This document shows positions 1 through 12,500 of a stretch of DNA of 64,000 bases, piece by piece. The translations under genes were made by a program, and so were the position numbers. The stretch comes from Patiria miniata (lineage: Eukaryota > Echinodermata > Asteroidea > Valvatida > Asterinidae), in assembly GCF_015706575.1 (NCBI RefSeq), contig NW_024037074.1:30493334-30557333 (forward strand), in the 5' to 3' direction. The notes beneath the pieces were generated by a model. That model ran no database searches and was not told the origin of the DNA. It worked only from the letters and a program-made list of their open reading frames with translations. The first letter of the stretch is position 1; each line of letters starts with the position of its first letter.

Positions 1-60
1 ATGGCCTGATAGCAAGGAATGTGTCGTATGGTTTTTAATTTTAAAAAAGGCCAGAAGACT

Positions 61-86
61 CATCTCTAGACTCATCTCTAGACTTG
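61..86 (+). repeat. Short tandem duplication
   Basis: 'ctcatctctaga' occurs twice in a row at the left edge, inside gene A intron 2. Confidence 0.6.
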
Positions 87-524
87 AGGCCTGTCTTGAC
101 CATTTCAGAATGTGATCAACAGTAGTACAGAAAGTAAAACAAAGGAGAGAAATCATTAATTGGCTCCTAGGCAGGAAGGGAAATATTTGGGGGATTGTTC
201 ACTTTGATAATAAAAGCATGGCATTGAGCACACAGTCAGAGTAAGTCTCAAGAAAAATATAGATATAGGTTCAAAATGGTTGAAACTGCTTATTATTCTA
301 CCTATATTTTTTAAGGACAAATCTGTGATGGCTTTATAGCCAAATATCTTTCTCATGACAAACATGTACTTGACAGTGTTCCAAATTCCATGCTTTTATC
401 ATCAAATGAACAATCCCATCACCAATCTGCCTTACTATAGGATGCCGTTAAAGAGGTACAATGGTATAAGACGAAATAAAATATTGTTTCTTGTCTTAAT
501 ACTCTCATTTCTTTTTACACTCAG

Positions 525-596
525 ATTCAACTGGGAACAATGGAACCCGAAGGCCTTGTCTTAACCTGTGAAGCAGTATCTCCAACCACTAAAGAG
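525..596 (+). CDS. Gene A exon 3 (Sema)
   Basis: Phase 0 on both sides, after 'acactcag' and before 'gtgagc'. Reads IQLGTMEPEGLVLTCEAV then SPTTKE. Matches the B exon at 27,529 with one codon fewer. Confidence 0.88.
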
Positions 597-3500
597 GTGA
601 GCTAAAGATAGGTTAGGATTGTGCAGAAGATATTCAAATATTTGATAATCAACAAAATATCCAAGCAATATTTGTTTCGATTTCGAATATTACGTGAAAA
701 AAAGGAAGTGGTCACAAGGAGATGATGTAAAACTACGGATCTATTACTCACAAGGATGAACGACTGTTCTGAGCTCATTTTTTTTTGGGGGGGGGGTGGA
801 TGCGTGATAACGGGCCTTAAAACCCGTATTGCACGTATTTTCTCAAAGGCTGTAAGACGGCAAACATATATTTCATCGTTTTGGAAAAACATTTATTTCG
901 TCACTTTGACATCGTGAACGTTCCACTTGTACCATTTTGCTTGTTTTCCTGAAACGGAAATATTAATAAACTTTAAGCAAAACCACTTCTTGGGAAAGAG
1001 ACTTGTTGCAAAATTGTTACAAAACAAATGCTCCAGGATATAAAAGATGACATTGAACAGTTTTTGTCGTCATAGATGGAGTATTTGCCCAAAAAAGGTC
1101 AAAATGTGACACCTTTTTCGTTAAGTTCTTTTTTATTTAATTTCATGTTGCATGTTGTCTTAATTGATATAAAAGCCGCCATTTTCCAGTTTTATTCGAT
1201 TTGTGTGTTTTATTTATTCGATTTTGTGTGGTCCAAAAACAAGTGTTTGTTGGAATTAAGTTTTTGAATTGTTTTCTATGGTTATTCATATGTTTTCATT
1301 AATGTTTTTATTCTTCATTCATATATACTGGTGGATAGACATGGCTGGCTTTTTCAGTGTCACATAAGATTTTTAATTTATATTAAATTTGGTGCCAGCA
1401 CCGTTTTATTGGTTGAACGTTCACAATCCTCACGTAGGCATGTGCAGTACTACTGTAGTGAGTCAATACGGTATTTCATAAGTCCTAAATTCAAACTATC
1501 CGGTTTGTTAGTGTGACGTCAGTTCATTCTAAACCACGCCCACTTGCCATTAAGTAGAATTGGAACCATTGGAACTGGAAGTTAACGCAACTTGAGTGTT
1601 TAATAGACCGCTTGCAGATGCGTTCGATAATCGACGCGCGAAGGCGCGCGACGCCATGTTGTGGGACAAGCGTATATCTATCTATGCACATTTTGTCCCA
1701 TAACATGGCGTCGCGCACCTTCGCGCGTCAATTATCGATCGCGTCTGCAAGCGGTCTATGGGCGCAGGTAATCAGTAGTGCGCGCGCGTGTATGACGTTT
1801 GTACTAACGAACCGGATACCAGTACATCTGCGTTAGGCGCCACATAGCTAGAGGGCAATTTTGATGATCGAAATCGATGAAAATTTATAATTTTCGACTT
1901 GTTTTGACTTTGGGATTTTATTTGACCGAAAAGGTATTGATGAAAGGGAATAAATGTGTGCTTGGTCGGTATTAAGCACTCTGTGTAAGACCGGTTGGAG
2001 TCTGGATGCTGATAATTGATCTGGATGCTGATAATTGACCTATTGCGGTGTAGGATCGCATTAGAATTGCGTCAACGCAGCTTGTGAAATATTGTCCAAT
2101 TACATGACATACAAATGGACGTGGAACGCGCAAAATCTGAGACAAGCAAAATTTACCATACACAAATTAATTACATAGGGTTGTTTAGGTGGCGTGGCTA
2201 ACTCACAAACGGCAATAGGTAAATTACCCTCGCCTTCGGCTCGGGTATAATTATCAGCGTCCAGACTCCAATTCGTCTCGGGTAATTATCAGCATCTAGA
2301 CTCCCAACGGTCTTAAACAAAGTGTTATTATTTTTTATAAGATTCACCCTGCGAACACCATTTAACAACTATTGCACATATCTTTGGAGCTTCCACAGGG
2401 AATATAAGCTCAAATTTCTTCTTTACAATTGGACAAATATCAGCCACCACTACCCCTTCTTTTATACTATTTTAATCATCTCTTTGTAAATTTGCGATAT
2501 TAAGCGCATGGAGGTGCATGTACAATCCCAATAAGCGGCAAGTTTTAGCGAGCGCATGATCAGTCTATTTTAAATTTAATATCTGAATATTCGATTAATT
2601 CAAGTCCAAGTTGGAAAAATGAAAATATACTGAAATATTTGAAATGAACATCCCTAATTTAAGTTTTGTGTATGACTAGCGTTTTATTCATTACTTCCAC
2701 AAGATAAAAAAAATCAAGGCATTATGGGTCTAAACCGACCATTTTGTAGGTGAAAACAAGAAAGAAAATTCTAGGTTTTACTCTAGTTTGTTACATTTAT
2801 TTGCAAACCCTTCCTTTTCTATACAGACTGTCTGTTGGAACTTCATACGTATTGCAGACAAAACTAGTTCTGGTGATCTCCTGGTGTGTGGCACTAACGC
2901 GTTTAGCAGGCAGTGTTATCAGGTAAGTGTCATAATGGGCCGTCGGAAATGGACACTATAAACTTTGTGTCAGTGACACCACAACGTTTTAAAAAGTTTG
3001 GGGCTAAATAGTCAGTTCCAGTTTGGGGCACTATTTATTACTTTCAAAAAGCGTGCAATTACATGTAAGGGATAATGGGACCCGGCGAGTCAGTCATTAG
3101 AAATCTCAGAACCACTCTGTACTACCCTTTAAACGGTATATGCTAGTGAGCTTGAGATTTTGAGAACAGAAAGGAGAACAAAAGTATAGTGAAGTATCTA
3201 CAAACCCGCCACACTCGAGAGGTACGTGCTCAGCAAAAAGTTATTTGAGGCTGCTAGCTCAGCACGAAGCTATAACAAAATATTCCCGTGTGTGGTCATT
3301 TTTTGCTGAGTGTCCTGCCTCGTGAGGCCGTGAGGCAAATATCTATCCTGTTCGATTTTTTTTTCGAGAGGACAAACTCACCGTGTGCGGGCAATCTGAG
3401 CTTAGTGCTAAGCTAGAAAGATTAACTTGACAATGAAAGAACATTATTTATTCTTGTTTATCGGTCGTGTGCTTTCCAAAATGGGGACAAACGTCAACAG

Positions 3501-6500
3501 GATTTAGAAGGCTTGCGCAACAATATTTTAAAATCACGCGAACGGATCGAGTATGTGATTTCATTGGGTTTTTAATCTATGTAGCTCAGCACGTACCTCA
3601 GATTGCCCGCACAGTAATTTTTTCGCCTTGTGAAGCGAAAAAAAAAACTAACGGGATAAGCCCAGCGCACAACTTTCTGATTTTACTGGTTCACCGGATC
3701 ACCGGATCACCGGATCACTGGATCACCCGAACGTTTTTTTTTTCACCGTTGCGGTTAGACCGCAATGTTACCTGCACACGTGCCCTACTCCATTCTATAC
3801 ATGTAATCGGTCACACGATGACCAGGCACATGATGACAATCACGTCCTTCCTTGGTAAATCTGATTGGTTAACAGAAATATTGAGGCGGGGCGGGGCGGG
3901 TCCGGTGAAATCGGATGCGAAAAATCAAATGTGTTTGATTTCATCCGGTCGCCTGGTATACGATCAGATAGGTCCGAATTTTCAGCACACACCACTGTAC
4001 GATAGCCCGATGATCCGGTGAACCGGGAAAATCGGAAAGGTGTGCTCCGGGCTATTTTGCCTCACGTCCAGAAAACTGAGCAAAAATGTACCGAACACGG
4101 GGATATTTTTTGTGAGCTACGTGCTAAGCATACGGCCTCGAATGACTGTTGCTCAGCTCTCGTGTGCGGCGAGCTTTAACTCCATACATAAACACTATTG
4201 GTATAGGGGGAAAAAATCATTTTGAATTAATTGTTAATAAAAACTTCAGGAACTACGAAGTCCATTCAGTTGGTTGCTGTGTGGTACGGTGATATTAAGT
4301 ATAATAACGTGTTTATGATGCTGTCAGTTGTGATCAGAGTGACAATTCTTTTTTTTTAAATGCCCTGTGAATATACCTATACAGGCTGAGGATTTGCAGA
4401 CCGACTTGTAAATGTTTTCCGTTTGATACACATGTATATATATTTATTTCACAGTGCCCACAATCGAATCTGAACATGTGCACTGAATTGTCCACAAATT
4501 ATACCCAACTGACTGTGGTTCCTCAACAAAACAATATTAACGCCGAGACCGCTATTTTCAGTAAGTATCCCTCATTTTAACTCATTGTACGGGTATCCAA
4601 CAAAAAAAGGATTCTTGAAGTTTACATAGGTTTATTGTACTGATCTTAATGCACATTATTTTCAACTAGAATACGGTTACCGGATGTTTATTTGAGTTGG
4701 TAACCCAAAACAGTACAAACAAATACTTTTTGCATAGTTCTGATCTTATAACGTTTATTTCATTTCAGGCAGTAATGCTGCAGGTGTGGATACCCTTTTT
4801 GGTGGTAGTGACAGGAAACAAACCTTCAACAGATATTCTGTAGATGCAGATTTAAGCACTGCTGACCCCATAGAGTTTGAGCTAGATACAGTCACTGTTG
4901 GAGAAGGGTTTATAAAGGGTAAGCTGGATATGATATTTTTCAGTGTGCCACAACAAGGAAATCAGTGAAGTAGCTCAGTGTACACACGTGTATACAGTTG
5001 AATATACAGTAAAACGCCGCTATAACGAACATTTGGCTATAACGAACATCCCCTATGGCTCCCCAAATATTAAAATATATTATATTTCGATATCACTATC
5101 ATGAACGACCATTATAAAAAAAAAATTGTACAGATCCCATCGTGTTCGTTATAATGGCGTTCTATTGTAATACTTCACTGACACCACAAACTTAAACCTT
5201 TTATAACAGTGTGGCAATCATTAAAGACCTTTACCTGGTTTTAATAAATTGGTCGCTCATTATGCGTTTTCCAGATTGGGTTTAATGTTGTTTGCCCTCA
5301 CTTCAGCAACCTCACTAATGACATTATATTTTGAATTTGCAATCAATATTAAATAAAGTGTGTACATTCTAGGAGATAACATTGAAAATGTTGGTGCCAG
5401 ACAAAATGCAAATTTGGCATCTCAAAAAATTCTTTTTTTCTCTCGTACGCTGGCAGATCCAACCTTTATAGGGAGACCCTTTGAATACACTCACGATGAC
5501 GGTAACGAGTACGTGTTCCTGATCTACCGTGAAACTGCACTGGAATTCACCCTTGGAACCAAAGTGTACTCACGCATAGCCAGAGTGTGCAAGGTACGTA
5601 CTTTACCAGGAGACACAAGTTTGTCGTGAGCCAAATGTGGCCCATCGGTCTGGTGTTTATCTCTGGTTTCTTTAATACCATGAAATGACTGAGATTATTC
5701 CTATTCCCCCTTGGAAGTGATGCCAGTCCATTGCAGGTTACTGCCCGGCTAATGATGGTACACTTAGCTGCTGTGTGGAGAAAGGCAAGCGGGGGAGAAG
5801 TGGCTTGACCAAGGACACAACATATGGCCAGCACCAGGATGCAATGACCCTCTCACTATTAGAGTCACAAACCAAGAACTAGGCCACACGCCTACTTTCC
5901 CCAATAAACCCAACAAGATGGGTGGAATAATAAGTTTGAATATGCCAAGTTCACAATTTGCCTGTCAGTTGGCAGCTACGTATAAGACTTTACTTATTAA
6001 TTTAAGTTTATCTTCAGCCTGCCTAGACCCATAGTCAACCAGCCTAAAGTTGCTGTTTTCACCACATCTTATAGGTATCTCCCAACCTAAATAAACGAGT
6101 TGGAGTACCAGTTTCTCATGTAAGGTTTCATATTGAATGGCGCACGCATTCCCAAGGAGAGCAAACAATATATGTGTGCAGAAACACTTTTCAATTGAAA
6201 TAGTTGGTGTCTGGGTTTTCTTGACGAAGATTTTATAAAAAGTTTACTAAATTTGGAACATCAAGCATTCGTTATATATGACTTGAAGCTTTGCATGGCG
6301 GATGAGATAAAATAGAAAATATGCGCGTAACACCATGTGGAAAGAAACGTCTTCTTAAAAGAAGTGTGGTTCTCGAAAAGAACCGGTTGGCTGAGTGTAA
6401 TTGTAACTGTAGCACGGTCCAGGGCATTTAAACATCTTGTCATTCTTAAATAATTGCATTTTTTTTTTACCAGGGCAGTGTCAAACAGAATAACAAGTGT

Positions 6501-9500
6501 CGGCCAAAAAGTTCATTGTGAAATTGTTCCCCAATTCCCATCTTATCCACTCACTGTTACACCACGTATAGAATGATACAGGAGGCACCGTCAACGATAA
6601 GAAGTTCGTCACCTTCATCAAGGCTCGTTTGGAATGCTCCGTACCCAATGGCGATGAGCCAGCATTTGAATATGATTATATTCGTAAGTATTCACGTTAG
6701 TCTTATGTCTTATCAGTTCAACATAACGATACCTCGCTTTCAATTTATAGCAATAACTAAAAAAAAAAATTACCAAAAGCAATCAGTGCACACTGTCACT
6801 TTTTGAAAGGCAACATCAACAGATAAACGGATCGAAATATTTCACTCCTTTTTTAGAACATGCCTTTCGTTGAACACAGAGATTCCAAAGCTTGTTACAC
6901 ATAGCTTAATCTATGAGGGTTTTTAAGAATAATAAAAACGTTTCAGTAAAGAGATGAAAAGTGTTATTTGAATTGCACTGATTTTAACTTCCACATAAAT
7001 CAGATAATGTTAGTTCAAACTGACCGACAGAAATGGTTCTATAGTTTCCCAGTAATACCAGTTCCTGTACAGGCTCAGTGATGGTTCTCATTTTTTTTTT
7101 TAAATGGAAGAGACCCCCTGAGCTTAGTGCAGTGCATGTATTGCAGATCAGTTTCTCTTCGTGAGCCTAAATGGCCGGAGTGGTTTGATAAATACACGTT
7201 GTGGTTGAACACACCTACAATACAAGCCATTCTTCCTGGATGACATGTTTTGGATTAACAGGTCTAGTTGAAATGAAACTAACGCAATGTCTTTCGTTCC
7301 CGAGAAAAGACGGGGAAAAACCAGGTTGCCTACATCGGGTACGACGGATACGCAAACGTTTTTCCTGTCGTTTTCATTCAACGTACGATACACGTTGTGT
7401 GTGTCACATAAATTACACACAGCACCAATATAATGTGGTTCTAACACGCCCTCAGAAGGCGAAAAACTTTACGGCTGGAATCACAACCATCGCTGAAGAG
7501 CCCGATATTTTAGGGTCGCAAAATTGGACCCCGAAATTAGTTCTCACACGAACACAAGAATAATACAACGCCGCCCAGTTTTTAAAGGATAATTGTGTGG
7601 ATGTTTATATCCTACTTTTAAATGTTCTTTCCGCATAAGAGCATTTTGTTCAAAACGCGTTTCGTTGCCGAATTAGGCTTATTAAACTTTAAGTTTCTAA
7701 CGTAGTATGTCTTTTGTTCTTAATTTTAAATCAAGGAAATATTAATTAATCAATATATATACATATAATTAAGCGTTAATCAATATACTTGTTCAATATC
7801 AATATACAGAGGATGTTGTCTGGGATGCCAATAATACGAGAGTATATGCGGTTTTCACGAATCAAGAGTAAGTTCAAAGTATCTCGTGCTTATTTTACTA
7901 TTTCGCATCTTTTATTCATAAATTATCAAGAAAAGACAAGGAGAAAAAAGTTAAAGATGAATTAAGAGATCAGTCTAAATGTTTATGAAGTAAGGAGAGG
8001 ATTAGCACAACTATTTTAGTTATGAAATAAGTTAGTTATTGTTATACAAAGAAAATTCTGGAAGGGTGAAGTCTAAAAAGTCAAACAAACGTACATGACG
8101 AATCTTTTCAAACCACTTACACAGATTCGTGAACAAGATAATCGACTAATAATGCATAGACATTTTCTTTCACCCAAAAAAACTGAATGCTATGCCACAA
8201 GTGTTATCGTGTGTGGTGCGAATATATTGAATAGTTTGCATGAACAACTGAGAATCTGGATTCCTCAGCTACATTAAAATTAGAACTACGTAAAGCAAGA
8301 AATATACACTTGTTCGTGATTTCAATTAAAGGGAACATATATATATGTAATACAAGGATGCTTCTTTCTGAGTCGAGAAAGCATTTGAGAAGAACAGTTG
8401 TCTCAGTTTCTTTCAATTTTCTAAGTTAAAGCCAACCTACGTGCTGGTTTGGGTGTGTGGGGGAGGTTTCTTTTGACTTGTCCGTTTCCACAGTACGCAT
8501 TCAAGCAGATTTCGAGGCCTCTTTTAAATCGTTCTTTTGGAGGCAGTCGAAAGTATAGGTCCCAGTTGTTCAGAATAGCTACTGTTTAGAACAACTACTT
8601 ATCTTTAAGATGATACATTTGGTATTTTTTATTTCACGTTGAGTGTCTTTTCCAAGGCCTATGTAATTCACGCACGTGATCACTATTTCAGAAATGGACC
8701 TGCGACGTCAGCCCTTTGCCAGTACAGGATGGAGGATATCATGAATCTGTTCGATAACGGTAATTTCCAGGCACAGGTAGATGGCGACGTCCAAGCTCTG
8801 TGGAATGAAGTGCTTATGCAACGGAACCCAAGGCCTGGAACGGTATGTCCATCATTATGCCGGCTAATTTCAAAGACTCTGTGTGCAGGAGCTGCAGATT
8901 GTACACTGTCACCCCATGAGAACACACAGTATTATAAAGTTGTGGGACACTTGCAAGAATTGTAATGACTCGAGTCCTACTCGAGTCACAATTATTGGTG
9001 ACCCGACTCAACTCCAGTCCCTTTGGGTAAATGACTTGACTCGACTCGAGTCACTGCGAGCAAATGACTCGACTCGACTAGAGTCCCTCATCAGAACACA
9101 CGACTCGACTTGACTCAAGGCTAATAAAGGCAATTTTTTTCAATAAAATATTTGCAATAGCTCGAATCGAGTCACTGCCAACGAATGAATCGACGCGACT
9201 CGAGGCTAATAAGACTGGAGTCCCAAAAATAAAAGCAAAATTTCGCGGAAATTATTTGCAATAATTTACGGTGCAATATTTATGCTCACGGCACTTTGCA
9301 AATACAGGATGGTACACTGTGGACTCTTGTCGAGTACAAACATACAATGTGTCACAGGGGTGCAACCCTGCATTAAAATTCCAACAGACACTAGTGCTAA
9401 ATGCCCATACTTCAAAATTCTTTTTTAAAATACTCGGAACTCACAGGTATCTAAGCTGCACAGAAAAATGACGATCAACATGTCATCTTTCATTTTCTTT

Positions 9501-12500
9501 TCATTTTTGGTGGGTTAACCATTTACTTTTCGAGAAATTCTCACCCAAAGAAGACGACCCCTATTTTCCCCAAAGCAGAAAGCTAGCCATCTTAAAAAAC
9601 GATCCCTCCACAACATGGCAAAATAGCGCCACTTTCGAGCCCAATTGCATCCAAAATGCTCAGAATTGGAAGCCCCAAGTCCAAGCCAGAGGTAAATTGT
9701 CATATCTCTTCAATTCCCCAATTTTAGAGCTCTCAGAACTCTCTAATATAGAATATTTTGATTATTCATGAGCTTGGCGGATGGATTGAGGCCTATTTAC
9801 AGATGTGCACACACAGACTCACACCTTGTGGTTATGGAATGCACAAAATACTATCCTGGAACCGACAGCGAACATCTTTTCCAATTCGTGGTTTCATCAT
9901 TGCCTTTGCGCGATTTCTTATTAAGCTCTTGGATTCGGACTCCAGCTAAATTTATGCCCTCCTTTTAAAGATGAAACAGTTTTGTACAATGCAATTTGGT
10001 TTTGATGTTGTTCAGCGAAAAAGAAATTCTAGCCAAACCAGATAGCCTGAGGCATGGGTGTATTCGAAGACCTGTTATCGAGTAACCCACGAACAGTGTT
10101 TCTCGGATTGCTGATTTCGAACGCCCGAGTGCGTGTGGAGTGCAGCTGGGCGAAAATTCAAGATACCAACCGCCCTATCAAAACGCCGAATGGAAAGAAG
10201 GGACAATTAATTGAATTAATATGAAAATAATTGAAATCCCGAAACAGCTATAAAAAAAATGACAAAGACAAGGCTGACAAGCCCACTCTATAACCACGTA
10301 CAATTTCTCTTTTTTTATCGTTACTGCTCCTGCACTAAATGAATGCTTTCAATTATATACACAAATATTAACGCAAATTCCGGTAGGGGCTTAAGTCCGC
10401 CATCGGACTCGGCTCGACTCGACTCGACTCGACTCGACTTCACACTGTGACTTGACTTGACTCGACTCGGCTCGACCTTCTTGACCTAATGACTCGACTA
10501 CTCGACTCGAGTCACTTCTTTAAAATGACTCGACTCGTGTCACAAAACAAAAAAATCAGTGACTAGTCACAACTCGGACACTTGCATTGTTCTTATTATC
10601 CCTCTTCATCTGAACTTTCCTTGTCTTGGACAGTCAGACGCCGGGGTTTTTTTTTATCTCCTTTGCACAAGATGCAACAATAAAAACAAACTTCTGCCCA
10701 TTCTGAATCGATTGAATTAAATCATGTTATGGACAACTAGTCTTGCCTTGTCTTGTACCATTAATGTGAGCACATCTCGTCGCCACACTCTTCGGATTAT
10801 TTTTTGATATCTGTGGTCCGTGTTTTTTTAATTTTTATTCCCAGTGTAGTGCAATACACACCACTGACTATCCTCCCCTGTTACACAAGTCGGTGCCCAG
10901 CTATAATGCCATGGAACGAACTGGAGAAACTCAAGTTGCACCACCAGCCAATTTTTCCCAATCAGATCCACCCATACTTAACGTGGATGATGTTCGCTTC
11001 ACCAGCCTAGCTGTCGATTTGCAATATTCTTCTCCAGTCTACTTTGTTGGAACAAGTATGTACATGTAATCAACGTCAAGAAATGACTGATGTTATCTGC
11101 AACTGTACTGCAAATGGGGTTCCTAATTGGATCATTGATTTCGCCCAGTTTCAGTCCGATTGACGATTTCTGCTACACGAACTTGAAAACAGAAGCAAAA
11201 GTGTCTTAAGATAGATAGCAGACATGGCATTACCAGGATTTTATTTTGGTGGGGGGACGTGAAGCGCTCACATTGTTCTTTACCTCAGTAGATTCCACTG
11301 CGAAGACCAAAGACCCAAAGCCCTACAAGTCATGGAGCTTCCAATGAACAGATTTTAAAAATGGGAGTTCCCAGGCCATTAAAGGAAGTTTTTAAAAAAT
11401 TGCAAACTCTGAAATAAATGTATTTCTCATGACTCGCCCACTTCTTTAAGATTAATAATTATATCAGCAGGCCTGAGAGTTAAAAGATAGGCTCTAGTTT
11501 TGCCTCAGATTTTACAAAGAGCAATAACCTAAAATGTTCAGCCTTTTGTTTCCCTTTCCCATTAATAGGTGCTGGAAGTGTGATAAAATTTACCTCAGAA
11601 GTGTGCGACGGTATCAACACAACAACAAATGTCGTCGAAGTTTCAGGATTAGTAAGTAGTTCCATCTTGTTAGAATGTACACAGTATTATTAAAGAATAT
11701 TCCTCTCAGCATAAAGACAAAGTTAAGATAACATTTATTTAAGCATGAATGCGATAATTTTATTGTTTAAATGAGGGGAACACTAATGTCAATCATTTAA
11801 TTTGAATTTTTAGAGAGGTTAAAAACTGAGTGGGGCCTGAAATGGGCTTATCCACATGAGATATAATCGAAGTTTGTTTCATAAAGAGTGGTTCTGATCC
11901 CCCCCCCCCCCTCTTGGTGCAGCCAGCTTTTCATGTATGATAACCAATTTAAAGTTAAAAAAAACACCAAATGCTGGCGGAAACAAGTTGCTCAACCCCG
12001 CCCGATATACGCCACTGATTCCCCCTCCAACAAGCAGTACAAAAAAATTCTGCTCCCCCAAAAAACTAACATCACACCGGGCAGATTCCAAGAAATTCGC
12101 ATGTGAGAAGCAGATGTAAATAAATAAGTGACTATTTTTTTGAAGAATGCCAACGGTCCCATAAATGGGCTGGAATTGTTGAAGAGTGCGGATTCTGCTG
12201 CCACTTTCCTGGTGGGCACATCCGATGTCCAAGCCTCCATCGTTTTTCCCTTGAACACCAAATGCCAATCAAGATCAGCACAAAATGCGGAGAAGTGTGG
12301 GTTCAGGTACCCTTACTGTTACTTCACCAACGAATCCGAATGTACAAGGTAGGTCCTCCTGAAGTACTTAATCCAAATTAGACCCAATCTTGCTTAACTG
12401 CACTCTAACGACTTAGTTATTCATAAGCATTATCGGTCATGCGGTAAACCTAGTTATTCATCAGCGTTATCGATCATGCGTTATCCGAATGCTGCAAACA

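Noticed and set aside
3467..4021. 184-codon + strand frame
   Set aside because: Falls within the foldback element in an intron; no recognisable motif.
8945..10586. CRISPR-like array from the GACTC words
   Set aside because: Repeats are 5-10 bases with no regular spacers, in an animal intron.
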